64,000 nucleotides of DNA from Anaerolineae bacterium (GTDB taxonomy: Bacteria; Chloroflexota; Anaerolineae; Aggregatilineales; Phototrophicaceae), in the NCBI GenBank assembly GCA_022843385.1, contig JALHNT010000003.1:124001-188000 (forward strand), given 5' to 3'. Below the pieces are notes generated by a model. It did not search any database and was not told the DNA's origin. It saw only the letters and a program-made list of their open reading frames with translations. Below, one piece after another: positions 33,738-42,419 of the stretch (its first letter is position 1; every line of letters begins with the position of its first letter). Position numbers and translations under genes: made by a program.

Positions 33738-34481
33738 ATGCGTAAGAGTGTATTGCTTCTGGCCGTCCTCGTCGCACTGTTCTCATTTGCCGGCATCGCC
33801 GGTGCCCAGGATTCGACTCCGATTGAACTCGGAACCTGGACCGAAGGCGAAATCACCAGCGATGAATTGGAACTGAAGTTCACCTTTGAAGGCAGCGAAG
33901 GCGATGTGGTGCTGGTCGAGGCGCTGCCCAAGCCCGGTACCTATGATCTGGATCCGGAAATTGTTCTCCGCGACAGCGACGGCGATGTCATCGGCACCAA
34001 TGACGATTTTGGTTATCCGCTTTCGGTCATCGCTGCGGTGCTGGAAGCTGATGATGAATATGTTGTTCTCATCACCCGTTCTGGCGGCGAAGATGGCAGC
34101 AGCGAAGGCGAATTCTGGCTGCGCGTCTCGATTGTCGAGCCGGTTGAATCCGGTGCTGAAATCGAAGCGACCATCAGCTCGGTAGCAGAAGATGATATTC
34201 CCGCGGTCTTCGTCATGGCTCCTGAAGATGATGTGACGATTGAACTTGGCTTTGAGCAGGAAGTCAGCGAACTCTATGGCTCAGTTTCGATTGCCAAATG
34301 GGAAGATGACAGCTTTGGTGGCACTCAACTGCTCTCGCTGGATAATTCAGCGGGCGTGAGCAACGCGACTTTCACCGTTGATCTGGAAGGCGGCGAGGTC
34401 TATGTGTTGATCGTCAAGCGGTCAACCTGGTCGTTCGTGTTTGATGAGATGGAAAATGTGATCACCCTGACGGTGGAATAA
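33738..34481 (+). CDS. Secreted PPC-like beta-sandwich protein
   Basis: 247 residues. Signal peptide MRKSVLLLAVLVALFSFAG, ending AGAQ. The mature part starts with a PPC-like domain (ELKFTFEGSEGDVVLVEALP, then DSDGDVIGTNDDFGYPLSVI), related to the repeats of the large protein at 16217, followed by a second beta-rich domain. Very acidic overall. No enzyme motif. AAGGAGA is 9 bases before the ATG; a TTG at 33732 is too near it. Extracytoplasmic, role unknown. Ends in a strong terminator. Confidence 0.75.
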   Translation: MRKSVLLLAVLVALFSFAGIAGAQDSTPIELGTWTEGEITSDELELKFTFEGSEGDVVLVEALPKPGTYDLDPEIVLRDSDGDVIGTNDDFGYPLSVIAAVLEADDEYVVLITRSGGEDGSSEGEFWLRVSIVEPVESGAEIEATISSVAEDDIPAVFVMAPEDDVTIELGFEQEVSELYGSVSIAKWEDDSFGGTQLLSLDNSAGVSNATFTVDLEGGEVYVLIVKRSTWSFVFDEMENVITLTVE

Positions 34482-34498
34482 GTCTCCGCTTCATCAGC

Positions 34499-34527
34499 AA
34501 AGGGCGCGCCGCGTGTGCGCCCTTTTT
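34499..34527 (+). terminator. Intrinsic terminator between the PPC-like gene and rsmI
   Basis: 9-bp perfect stem (34499-34507 with 34517-34525), 9-base loop, five T. Confidence 0.85.
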
Positions 34528-34540
34528 GTTTGGATCATTC

Positions 34541-35359
34541 ATGGCAACGCTCTACATCGTTCCGACTCCGATAGGCAATCTCGAAGACATCACCCTGCGC
34601 GCGCTGCGTGTCCTGCGCGAAGTCGCGCTGATTGCCGCCGAGGATACCCGCACCACCCGCATCCTGCTTCAGCACTACAGCATCACCACGCCGCTGACCA
34701 GTTACCATGAACATAACAAGCTCATCAAGTTGGATCGATTGTTTGAAACGCTGCAAACCGCCGACGTCGCGCTGGTTTCGGATGCGGGCACGCCGGGCAT
34801 TTCCGACCCTGGCTACGAATTGATCTTGGCTGCCATCGAGCGCGGTATCCGGGTCGAGCCGCTGCCGGGTGCCAGCGCAATCATCCCCGCGCTGGTGGGT
34901 TCTGGCTTGCCGACCGATGGCTTTGTCTATCTGGGTTTCCTGCCGCGCAAGGATAAGTCGCTGCGTCAGTTTCTGGGGACTCTTCAACAGGAACGGCGGA
35001 CGCTGCTGGCCTATGAAAGCCCCAACCGCCTGACCGATACGCTGGCTGTGCTGGCAGAAGTGTTTGGTGATCGGCAGATTTGTGTGGCGCGGGAACTGAG
35101 CAAGAAGTTCGAGACTTTTCAACGGGGCAGACTCACCGAGGTGCTAGCGCATTATCAGGCTGAGCCGCCGCGCGGCGAAATCGTGCTGGTGATCGCAGGT
35201 GCGCCGCCCGTCGAACCGGTTGAATGGGACGAAGCACAGGTGATTGCTGCCTTACAGGAACGACTCGATCAGGGCGAGTCGTTGAGCAGCGCGGCCAGGA
35301 GCATCGCCGCCGAGTCCGGTTGGGATCGGCGGCGGGTGTATGCCCTAGCCAATAAGTGA
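34541..35359 (+). CDS. rsmI: 16S rRNA (cytidine(1402)-2'-O)-methyltransferase
   Basis: 272 residues of the tetrapyrrole-methylase fold. TLYIVPTPIGNLEDITLRAL at the start, AEDTRTTR, SDAGTPGISDPGYEL and PLPGASAIIPALVGSGL (AdoMet site) are diagnostic. It methylates the 2'-OH of C1402 in the decoding centre. A helical C-terminal tail (about 230-272) is normal for the family. The ATG at 34541 gives the usual N-terminus; a TTG at 34526 lies inside the terminator. Ribosome site is weak, and the terminator just upstream leaves little room for a promoter. Confidence 0.95.
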   Translation: MATLYIVPTPIGNLEDITLRALRVLREVALIAAEDTRTTRILLQHYSITTPLTSYHEHNKLIKLDRLFETLQTADVALVSDAGTPGISDPGYELILAAIERGIRVEPLPGASAIIPALVGSGLPTDGFVYLGFLPRKDKSLRQFLGTLQQERRTLLAYESPNRLTDTLAVLAEVFGDRQICVARELSKKFETFQRGRLTEVLAHYQAEPPRGEIVLVIAGAPPVEPVEWDEAQVIAALQERLDQGESLSSAARSIAAESGWDRRRVYALANK

Positions 35360-35362
35360 CGC

Positions 35363-36628
35363 CTATGGATTGCGTACCTGAACGATCTTCCCGTTGATGT
35401 TCAGGTTGCCGTTGCTGTCACCCTGCAAATTCCAGTCGCCCGTCCCGACCACATTCACCCAGAAGTCACCGCGATTGCGCATCCCCGGCAGCTTCAGTTT
35501 TTCCGCGAGCGCATACAGATTGTCGCGCCGCAGTTGTGCCACTTTGGTGATGAAGGTCTGTTCACTGACGCCATTCTCGCCCACGCGCGATTTGGGCGGG
35601 ACGTTCAGTTCCGTTTCGGCTTTGGGCAGCAGATGGTTGAAGCGCCCATGCTGGATCGCCATGTCGAAGATCAGGGCGTAACCCAGTGCCGACTGGATGT
35701 TGCGCGGCGCAATGCTCAGGTCGATGACGCCACCCCAGTAACCTTCTGTCGCCACTTCATCCTGAATCTGCTGCATGATTGGGTCGCTGGCAGCATTGAT
35801 GAAGTGCTGCTTGATAGTAGGGTCCTGTCGCAGCGCCTCTTCCTTATTGTTCAATCGCGGCAGGTACGAGCGCAGTCCATCGGCTGCCGGGCTGTTGGCG
35901 CGTGACAGGTAGCGATTGACGACCGTCATCAGACTGCCGGATGATAGGGTGAACTGAAACCGTCCATAGCTGATGATGCCGCTGTCATAGGTCTGGTAGG
36001 TGGCGTAACCGCCGCCTTCAAACGCCGCTGTGATGGCAAAGGCAGCCCGCCGCACCCGATCCAGCGCACCAGGCGTCGGTGCCGCAATCGGTGCCGGGGG
36101 TGTAGTTGGTGCTGGTGCTGCCGGAACTGAAGGTACTGGAGTCGCTGGTTGAGCGACGACTGGCGCTGGCGCAGCGGGCAGTGGAGCGGGTGGGGCTGTC
36201 ACTGGCGCGGGCAACACAGTCGGTGACGATAAGCCGGGCGGCGGTTGGCTGTTGCTGGGTGAAATGACACCCACCGGTGCGACCGCCGTTGGATTCACTG
36301 TTCGGGTGAAGGCAAAGGCAATCGTCCCTGTGTTGACCACTGGATAACCGAAACGTCGGCCATCACCCTGAATATCGATCAGGTCATCGCGCACCCAGCC
36401 TGTTTGTCCGTTGGGGAACATCACTTGCAGCCATTGATAGGTCTTGCCCTGCAAGTTGGCATTCTGGTCATCCTGCCGCGCATCCAGAACTGGCAGGTTA
36501 GCAGTGCCAACAGCGACTTTGAACAGAAGCGTATAGCTGGTATTGGGGCCGGAGCGCACATTAATCTCGGTCACAGCCGGGTTCTCGCGGATGCCGCGGA
36601 TGGTTACGGTGAACGATGTCGCTGACAT
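35363..36628 (-). CDS. SH3 domain protein with chitosanase/lysozyme-like domain
   Basis: 421 residues. SH3 domain at about 5-90 (TEINVRSGPNTSYTLLFKV, GWVRDDLIDI), a Pro/Ala linker (110-190), and a C-terminal domain starting ITAAFEGGGYATYQTYDSG with IISYGRFQF, resembling GH46 chitosanase or other lysozyme-fold enzymes; E204 is the likely catalytic acid and D215 a possible second residue. No signal peptide is visible although the substrate should be cell-wall glycan. The SH3 part is a close paralog of the next gene upstream. GAGGA sits 7 bases before the ATG. Convergent with rsmI, 3 bases apart. Enzyme class is moderately sure. Confidence 0.7.
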   Translation of the reverse strand: MSATSFTVTIRGIRENPAVTEINVRSGPNTSYTLLFKVAVGTANLPVLDARQDDQNANLQGKTYQWLQVMFPNGQTGWVRDDLIDIQGDGRRFGYPVVNTGTIAFAFTRTVNPTAVAPVGVISPSNSQPPPGLSSPTVLPAPVTAPPAPLPAAPAPVVAQPATPVPSVPAAPAPTTPPAPIAAPTPGALDRVRRAAFAITAAFEGGGYATYQTYDSGIISYGRFQFTLSSGSLMTVVNRYLSRANSPAADGLRSYLPRLNNKEEALRQDPTIKQHFINAASDPIMQQIQDEVATEGYWGGVIDLSIAPRNIQSALGYALIFDMAIQHGRFNHLLPKAETELNVPPKSRVGENGVSEQTFITKVAQLRRDNLYALAEKLKLPGMRNRGDFWVNVVGTGDWNLQGDSNGNLNINGKIVQVRNP

Positions 36629-36646
36629 GATGAAGTCCTCGGTGGT

Positions 36647-38041
36647 TTAGCGCTTGAACAGAGCCACTGCATCCATGACGCCGCTGCGGACATTGAACCA
36701 GCCAGTGAAATTCGGGCTGGCCGAAGCGCGCATCTCCAGATGAATATGCGTTGCTTCCGAATTGCCGGTGTTGCCACAGGTGCCGATTTGCTGCCCTGGG
36801 CCAACCACTACATTTTCTTCTACCAGCCGCCGCTGCAAATGGGCGTACATGACAAAGATCGCCGCGCTTGCGCCGAACCCGCGCGACGCCAGAAAGCTGC
36901 GGGTTGAAGCCGGAAGCTGATCGTTGGTGTACCGGACGATGATGTAATTGCCGTAGCCGTTACCCCAACCCGCATCGTTGAAGATGCGCGAGTCGCCCAG
37001 GCTGAAACCCTGTGACAATGTGTTGGGTTGGGCTTCGGTACATTTGGTGCATTGAAACGATTTGACCACCAGACCGCCATTCGGCCCGGCAAAGATCGGT
37101 TCGCCGGTGGCTGCCCCCTGATCCCAGCCGTCGTGCTGCACCAATCCAGTGTCCATGTTTGGTGGCATGTTGTAACCGCGCACCCACCAGTAATTCTCTT
37201 TCATCGGCGAGGGATACAAATCACCCGGCAGCCCCAGGCTGGTCGTGTCGCCGTCGTAGGTCACCAGGTCTTCGCGAATCCAGAGGAACTGGCCGTTATT
37301 GTTCAGCTTGAACCAGCGATACTGCTGCCCGGCCATCTCCCGCTGCACTTCCAGAATGGGGTAGCGCCCATTGCGGGGCAGAGTGATGCCGGTGCGCGGA
37401 AAATTGCTCCCAGGGCCGGTGCGGGTATTGGCTGCGCCCTGCGTCTTGATGATGGCGGTTGGTATCCCGCTGGGCATAGCCGGAACAGGCGCGGGCGCTG
37501 CCGGTGTCACGGGTGTTGGCGCAGCCGGCGAAACCGGGCTGACGGGGGCAACCGGAACAGCCGGAGCAACCGGCGCTGCCGGTGCAGGTGGCTGTACCAC
37601 CCCCACTGGCTGAACCACACCCACTGGTTGGATTGTTGGTGCAGGGCTGGCGGGAACCGGCGCTGCCGCGACCGGTGCCGGCGCTGCGGGGGCAGCCGGT
37701 GCTGGTTGGGAAAAGGATGCGGCCCGTGTGAGTGAAAAGGCGAATGTCCGCGTGAACAGATTGGGGTAACCAAAGGGGATGCCATTGCCGCTGATCTCGA
37801 TCAGATCATCGCGCACCCAGCCACTTTGCCCGTTGGGGAAGCGCAGTTGCAGCCATTGGTAGACCTTTCCGTTCAGGTTCGCGCCTTTATCATCAGCGCG
37901 CGCATCGACCACCGGAATATCTGCGCTGCCCACCGGCACCTTGAAGCGCAATTCATAGGCGGTGTTCGGGCCGGAGCGCACATTAATTTCAACAACCGAG
38001 GGAACATCAGGCAAACCACGAATAAACGCCAGCAATGTCAT
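36647..38041 (-). CDS. SH3-SH3-M23 metallopeptidase
   Basis: 464 residues. SH3 domain (about 10-90, VEINVRSGPNTAYELRFKV), a Pro/Ala/Val low-complexity linker (about 115-200), a second SH3 domain (about 200-275, GAANTRTGPGSNFPRTG) and an M23 peptidase domain (about 300-464) with all zinc and catalytic residues: HDGWDQ, MYAHL and HIHLEM. It should cut peptidoglycan cross-links. It lacks a signal peptide. The start at 38041 matches the paralogous N-terminus; upstream codons have no ribosome site. Probably in a pair with the chitosanase-like gene 18 bases downstream. Confidence 0.85.
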   Translation of the reverse strand: MTLLAFIRGLPDVPSVVEINVRSGPNTAYELRFKVPVGSADIPVVDARADDKGANLNGKVYQWLQLRFPNGQSGWVRDDLIEISGNGIPFGYPNLFTRTFAFSLTRAASFSQPAPAAPAAPAPVAAAPVPASPAPTIQPVGVVQPVGVVQPPAPAAPVAPAVPVAPVSPVSPAAPTPVTPAAPAPVPAMPSGIPTAIIKTQGAANTRTGPGSNFPRTGITLPRNGRYPILEVQREMAGQQYRWFKLNNNGQFLWIREDLVTYDGDTTSLGLPGDLYPSPMKENYWWVRGYNMPPNMDTGLVQHDGWDQGAATGEPIFAGPNGGLVVKSFQCTKCTEAQPNTLSQGFSLGDSRIFNDAGWGNGYGNYIIVRYTNDQLPASTRSFLASRGFGASAAIFVMYAHLQRRLVEENVVVGPGQQIGTCGNTGNSEATHIHLEMRASASPNFTGWFNVRSGVMDAVALFKR

Positions 38042-38369
38042 AACCTGTTTTCCTATTCTCTTGTCCTCGCACACATATTCATCAGAATACCGCAATCTCG
38101 ACTGCAATAGCCTTGACGTTGTGTTGCGGGCTTAAGGGACTGTTGATGCTGCGGTGCACCAAAACAGGGGCGTGCTTTGTAAGTCAATGCGGCCACAACA
38201 GCGCCAGCCCGAATCTGAAGAATGACTAAATTCCTGTGCCTGTTTAGACAAATTACGATATAATATGCTCACATTCATTCAGACACTCGTCGCGGCTTAT
38301 CTGGAGCGCAATGGGCGTTCAACAGGATAGGTACGCGAGTCGGGGGCGAAGGGGCAGTCGCTCCCGATT
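38042..38369 (+). other. Intergenic region with a candidate small RNA
   Basis: 328 bases between two minus-strand hydrolase genes. Contains a copy of the dispersed CGAATCTGA-type motif near 38212 and, on the plus strand, TATAAT at 38259-38264 and a terminator at 38340-38371. Confidence 0.45.
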
Positions 38370-38371
38370 TT
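38271..38371 (+). ncRNA. Candidate small RNA, plus strand
   Basis: A TATAAT at 38259-38264 would start a transcript near 38271 that ends at an intrinsic terminator about 100 bases later. No convincing protein frame fits: a 37-codon frame runs straight through the terminator. The -35 region is poor. The 3' end overlaps the last codons of the convergent M23 gene, so antisense control is possible. Confidence 0.35.
38340..38371 (+). terminator. Intrinsic terminator, plus strand
   Basis: 10-bp stem with one G-U pair (38340-38349 with 38358-38367), 8-base loop, four T. It overlaps the stop of the minus-strand gene ending at 38370. Confidence 0.6.
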
Positions 38372-40046
38372 ATTCCGCGCCTGGCTCAATAATCCACAAC
38401 CGTCGATCCGCTACATTCTGAAAGACTAGCCGCGCTCCATCTGGCGAGGCTGACCAGTCGCCATTGGCAGCGGTGAAGGGCTGCGACAGACTGCTCGTCA
38501 ATAGACGATTCTCGCCGGTTATCAGGTGATAATAGGCAAGCTGCTGCACCGGTGATTGTGGCTCGAAGGGGATGTAATACAGGCTCTCGGCATCACGCCA
38601 ACGCCACGCGCCGAACCAGCTCAGGCGTTGCGGCTGTGCGCCGGCCTGCGTCGCCAGCAAATTGATCGCGTTAGCCGCTGGATCAGCCTGAAAATTCTGG
38701 TAGAACAGGATATGTCCGCCGCCCGGAGCGAGACTTAACCCGCGCAGCCGATCCCAACTTCCCAGCACAAATTGGCTGTCGTCGCCCAGGTTATACACCG
38801 CGAGCGTCGTCACAGTACGCTCACTGCTTGAAATCAGCAGCCGGTTTGCGTCAAGCCAACTGGCCGAGATGCGGGGTTGCGCCAGCAGTTGGCGTGGATT
38901 GCTGCCATCAATGTTGCTCACCCAGATTTCAACCGGAGGTGGCGTTCCTCCTGGAACGGCGCGGCCATACTGCGCCTGCCACAACAGCCGCGTATTGTCC
39001 ACATTGATCGTTGGCGTGAAGCCGCCGGTTTGTACCGTCCATTCCGCGCTATCTGCCAGCCGTCGAACAGCGACCAGCCCGCCGCTCGCCAACACCTGAT
39101 GGCTGCCATCGGGAGAAAGAATCGGTGGTGGCGGTGCCAGCAGCACGCCGGTCATCCCCCCGCTGGTGATGTCCCACTCGAACACGCCACCCAGTTGATT
39201 GGGTGTCGAGCCATCCAGCGCGTACAACTTGTTGGGATCTGTCTTGCTCCACCAGTGAATGGCGCAGCAGTTCTCATAGGTCAGCGGGCGCATTTGCCAG
39301 CTTACGGCCGGGGGCGTTGAGAGCAACCGGTAGGGCGGTGCGCCGCCAGGAGGACGCTGCTCCTGTGGCAGCGGCCAGGTCTGGGCATAATTATTCAGCC
39401 TCGCCCCACCAAAGGCTGTCGAAGGCTGATCGTCCAGGCTCATCCAGCGACGTGGATTGGTCATATCCTGCTGAAACAACGGCTGGTTGAACGGGCCAAT
39501 CGCCGCCAGCACATGCCAGGGCGCGTCGATGTAATCAATCGGGTTATAGGCGGTGCGGTAATCCAGTGAGCGCACTTCAAAGTGCAGATGAGGCCGCGAG
39601 TCACAGGTCTCATCCGGGTCGCCTGAATAGCCCACGAGCTGTCCCTTCGTCACCGGCTGATACTGTTGCAGTGGTGCGCGATCCAGCAAATGTCCGTACA
39701 GCGTGGTCACATTGGCCTGAGAATGACGGATGATGAGGTTATGCGGCCCAGCCCCAAACGCCAGATTATCGACATAGATGACATCGCCATCGGCCACCGC
39801 GACCAGCGGTGTGCCACAGGGCATACTGACGTCGATGCCGAAGTGCAATCCCTGACCGGCGCTGTACCACTGGGTGCCGAAGTTATAAGCCCCAATCGTA
39901 TTGCCGTAAGGCTGCCCCATCAGCCAGGTTGATGGGCTGGCCGCCGTCGCCATCGGCAGACCGAAGGGCTTTTCTGACTGTGCTTCTACCGGAAGCCCTG
40001 CCACCATAAGTAAAAACACGATGACCCAGACGGTTATCCATCTCAT
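38370..40046 (-). CDS. Secreted M23 metallopeptidase with C-terminal TolB-like propeller
   Basis: 558 residues. Signal peptide MRWITVWVIVFLLMVAGLP, ending VEAQ. M23 domain (about 60-175) with intact ligands: LHFGIDVSMPCGTPLVAVAD, TLYGHLL and RPHLHFEV. The remaining 350 residues form propeller-like blades with DG..H/R and SPDG.RLVF motifs (WSASPDGARLVFQN), as in TolB/WD40-type proteins. Two extra Cys (MPCG, DETCDS) may form a disulfide. It likely cuts peptidoglycan or another wall peptide while the propeller binds a partner. It lies 37 bases after sufE. Confidence 0.87.
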   Translation of the reverse strand: MRWITVWVIVFLLMVAGLPVEAQSEKPFGLPMATAASPSTWLMGQPYGNTIGAYNFGTQWYSAGQGLHFGIDVSMPCGTPLVAVADGDVIYVDNLAFGAGPHNLIIRHSQANVTTLYGHLLDRAPLQQYQPVTKGQLVGYSGDPDETCDSRPHLHFEVRSLDYRTAYNPIDYIDAPWHVLAAIGPFNQPLFQQDMTNPRRWMSLDDQPSTAFGGARLNNYAQTWPLPQEQRPPGGAPPYRLLSTPPAVSWQMRPLTYENCCAIHWWSKTDPNKLYALDGSTPNQLGGVFEWDITSGGMTGVLLAPPPPILSPDGSHQVLASGGLVAVRRLADSAEWTVQTGGFTPTINVDNTRLLWQAQYGRAVPGGTPPPVEIWVSNIDGSNPRQLLAQPRISASWLDANRLLISSSERTVTTLAVYNLGDDSQFVLGSWDRLRGLSLAPGGGHILFYQNFQADPAANAINLLATQAGAQPQRLSWFGAWRWRDAESLYYIPFEPQSPVQQLAYYHLITGENRLLTSSLSQPFTAANGDWSASPDGARLVFQNVADRRLWIIEPGAE

Positions 40047-40083
40047 CGACCTGCACCTTCACACTGATTGGACGGAAAGCGAA

Positions 40084-40527
40084 TCACGTCAGGCGTCGTT
40101 TGGCTTCGTATTGCACCATATTGACGATGCCCATCAAACCCTGCCCCTTGCCCATCGACACCTCTCTGCCGAACAAGCTGAAGACGATCTCGCTCTGGAG
40201 CGACGCCACCTGATCCAATGGCTGATTCGAGCAGGTTTCATCCAGGATGACGCTGATGGCTTTAGCCGAGAGTCCCTGTGGGTTCAGCACATCGAAGTAA
40301 TACTTGACCGTCCCATCCGGGTTATCCAGCGCCCAGACGAACGCTTCTGATTCACAGCCGGGGACGCGGTGCGCCTCGTCATAAGGTTTTGTGGCGATGG
40401 TCGGCGGCACTTTCGAATCGGGGAAGCGATCCGCGATTTCGATCAGGTACTCGGCGCGTTCATTCCGATCGGTGATGGTGGAAAAGTCATCGATGATCTC
40501 AACCAGTTTTTCGGGGTAATTGCTCAT
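40084..40527 (-). CDS. sufE: SufE-like sulfur acceptor protein
   Basis: 147 residues. SufE takes persulfide sulfur from the cysteine desulfurase SufS and delivers it for Fe-S assembly. The active Cys is in HRVPGCESEAFVW, matching the VxGCxS motif, and LIEIADRFPDSK, LNPQGLSAKAISVIL are family-like. The 40527 start follows AGGAAA; an ATG at 40569 adds 14 residues without a ribosome site. Placed after a sulfurtransferase and a carbonic anhydrase, in a sulfur-related operon; no SufS is nearby. Confidence 0.9.
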   Translation of the reverse strand: MSNYPEKLVEIIDDFSTITDRNERAEYLIEIADRFPDSKVPPTIATKPYDEAHRVPGCESEAFVWALDNPDGTVKYYFDVLNPQGLSAKAISVILDETCSNQPLDQVASLQSEIVFSLFGREVSMGKGQGLMGIVNMVQYEAKRRLT

Positions 40528-40672
40528 CCGCTTGATTTCCTGTAGCGAGAAAGCCTGCGACACAGGCATGTTCGTTGATTAGATGAAAAGGGGTAGATAC
40601 TTCTTACGCAAACAGTCCCTCACCCGTCGGGGCAAGGGACTATTCGATCCGTAACGTCTCAGACTGGCTGAC

Positions 40673-41542
40673 CTAGACTGACTTCTCAATCGGCACACCG
40701 ACTGAGTTGCCCCATTCAGTCCAGCTCCCATCGTAGTTGCGTACCTTCTTGTAGCCCAGCAGGTAGGTCAGCACGAACCAGGTATGGCTGCTGCGCTCGC
40801 CGATGCGGCAGTAAGCGATGACATCATCATCCGGCTTGAGCCCTTTTTCGCCCTCATAGATCGCCCGCAGTTCCTCAGCGCTCTTGAAGGTGCCGTTGTC
40901 GGCGTTGATCGCTCGCGCCCAGGGGACGCTGGCCGCGCCGGGGATGTGACCGGCTCGCAGCGCGCCTTCCTGTGGATAATTCGCCATATGGGTCAGCTTG
41001 CCACTGTATTCATCCGGGCTACGGACATCGACCAATGGCAGATTGGCGTTCACATGCTGTAAGACCTGATCGCGGAAAGCCCGGATCTTCTGGTCATCGC
41101 GTTCCGGCGCGGTGTAATGAGTCGCGGGATAGCTGGGGACTTCGCGGGTCAGTTCGCGTCCTTCCTGTTCCCACTTCAGCCGACCGCCATCGACGATCTT
41201 GGCCTTGCTGTGACCGAAGAGCTGGAACACCCAGAAGGCATAGCACGCCCACCAGTTATTCTTGTCGCCGTAGAAGATAACCGTCGTATCATTGGTCAGG
41301 CCAATGCGGGATGCCAGCGCTTCGAATTCTGCCCGGTTCAGATAATCGCGCCGCACCGGGTCGTTCAGATCATTCGTCCAATCCACCTGCACCGCGCCGG
41401 GGATATGCCCTGACGGATAGAGCAGGGGGTCTTCGTTCGACTCGATGATGCGAATACCAGGGGTGTTGAGGTTGGCTGCCAACCACTCGGTGGAAACCAG
41501 CACATCGGGAGTGATATAGCCTCGGCTGTTGATGTCAGTCAT
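40673..41542 (-). CDS. Thiosulfate sulfurtransferase (SseA/CysA-type rhodanese)
   Basis: 289 residues with two rhodanese domains. The C-terminal active loop is [12 protein letters not shown], as in actinobacterial CysA-type thiosulfate sulfurtransferases; the N-terminal domain lacks the Cys (FYGDKNNW). It transfers sulfane sulfur from thiosulfate to cyanide or a protein thiol. AGGAGA is 8 bases before the ATG. It lies between carbonic anhydrase and sufE, which suggests sulfur donation to SufE or detoxification. Confidence 0.92.
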   Translation of the reverse strand: MTDINSRGYITPDVLVSTEWLAANLNTPGIRIIESNEDPLLYPSGHIPGAVQVDWTNDLNDPVRRDYLNRAEFEALASRIGLTNDTTVIFYGDKNNWWACYAFWVFQLFGHSKAKIVDGGRLKWEQEGRELTREVPSYPATHYTAPERDDQKIRAFRDQVLQHVNANLPLVDVRSPDEYSGKLTHMANYPQEGALRAGHIPGAASVPWARAINADNGTFKSAEELRAIYEGEKGLKPDDDVIAYCRIGERSSHTWFVLTYLLGYKKVRNYDGSWTEWGNSVGVPIEKSV

Positions 41543-41586
41543 TCGGTAAATCTCCTGTAGATGATGAATAGTTGGGATGGATTGGG

Positions 41587-42168
41587 TTAAACGGCGCGGC
41601 CTGCTTCGGTTGCCGACGGCACTTCGAGCAGCTTACCACTGGTGACATCATAAATGTAACCATAAATGGCGATGTCGCCGGGGACCAGCGGATGATTTCT
41701 AATCCGCTGTACATCTTCGGTCACGCTGCCAGCCAGGTCGCGAATCGTCAGCCAGTTGATGTAGCGGCCTTCTGGTGAGCCGGGGCCGGCTCCAGTGTCA
41801 TGCCAACCGCTGGCGTCGATGCTGGCTGTCTTCAGACTTTGCGAGAGCAGATCACCCATGATGTCATTGGTGAATAACTCCATCCCGCAGTCTGTGTGAT
41901 GGATGACGAACCACTCCCGCGTCCCCAATAGCTTGTACGAAATCACCAGCGAACGGATCGCATCATCGCTGGCGCGCCCACCGGCGTTGCGGATGACATG
42001 GGCATCGCCTTCACTCAACCCGGCAAACTTGGCCGGATCAAGCCGGGCATCCATGCAGGTCAGGATCGCGAAGTGGCGGCCTGGCGGCAGCGGCAGTTTT
42101 CCCTTATCGCCGAAATCGCTAGCATAGGCTGCATTAGCGGAAAGGACTTCTTCTCGTATCTGGCTCAT
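41587..42168 (-). CDS. Beta-class carbonic anhydrase
   Basis: 193 residues. Zinc ligands are the Cys of [10 protein letters not shown], the His of VIHHTDCG and its Cys; the Asp-Arg pair of MDAR is present. It interconverts CO2 and bicarbonate in the cytoplasm. The sequence resembles the small type II/mycobacterial Rv1284 group, whose genes often sit near sulfur genes as here. AAGGGG precedes the ATG at 42168; the extra upstream codons are unlikely. A structured leader with its own terminator lies upstream, so expression may be attenuated. Confidence 0.93.
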   Translation of the reverse strand: MSQIREEVLSANAAYASDFGDKGKLPLPPGRHFAILTCMDARLDPAKFAGLSEGDAHVIRNAGGRASDDAIRSLVISYKLLGTREWFVIHHTDCGMELFTNDIMGDLLSQSLKTASIDASGWHDTGAGPGSPEGRYINWLTIRDLAGSVTEDVQRIRNHPLVPGDIAIYGYIYDVTSGKLLEVPSATEAGRAV

Positions 42169-42213
42169 GCGATTGTTCCCCTTGTTTCCCTTAGACGTAT
42201 GAATAGCTCCAGA

Positions 42214-42247
42214 CAAACAAAAAGCCGACCTGCGCGGGGTCGGCTTT
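42214..42247 (-). terminator. Intrinsic terminator upstream of the carbonic anhydrase gene
   Basis: 10-bp perfect stem (42238-42247 with 42221-42230), 7-base loop, then TTTTTGTTTGT on the minus strand. Confidence 0.8.
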
Positions 42248-42376
42248 GATGTTCATCTACGATTGTTGAGCAAATCGTCAGACAGACCTCATCTTCCCAG
42301 TCGCAGGCAGCGTGAATCGTTCCATACAACACATGGCACAACACGACACAACTGGGTAGAGGTTTAACTTGCTCAT
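42214..42376 (-). ncRNA. Candidate structured leader or stand-alone RNA ending in a terminator
   Basis: From the promoter at 42413-42385 a transcript of about 160 bases runs to a terminator 46 bases before the carbonic anhydrase start. Five nested helices can be drawn: 42368-42375 with 42267-42274; 42359-42363 with 42286-42290; 42351-42356 with 42296-42301; 42342-42345 with 42311-42314; 42333-42336 with 42322-42325. They make one long interrupted rod of about 110 bases before the terminator. It matches no riboswitch I recognise. It could be an attenuator for the carbonic anhydrase-sulfurtransferase-sufE genes or an independent small RNA (6S-like rods are a possibility, not shown). Confidence 0.5.
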
Positions 42377-42384
42377 GGGTTAGA

Positions 42385-42413
42385 ATAGTAACTTACTCGG
42401 AATCGCTTGTCAA
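42385..42413 (-). promoter_or_regulatory. Strong promoter of the leader RNA and carbonic anhydrase operon
   Basis: Minus strand TTGACA (42413-42408), 17-base spacer, TACTAT (42390-42385). Confidence 0.7.
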
Positions 42414-42419
42414 CAAACA

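Noticed and set aside
42214-42376. Calling the structured RNA a 6S RNA or a named riboswitch
   Set aside because: No class-defining consensus is seen; the rod shape alone is not enough.
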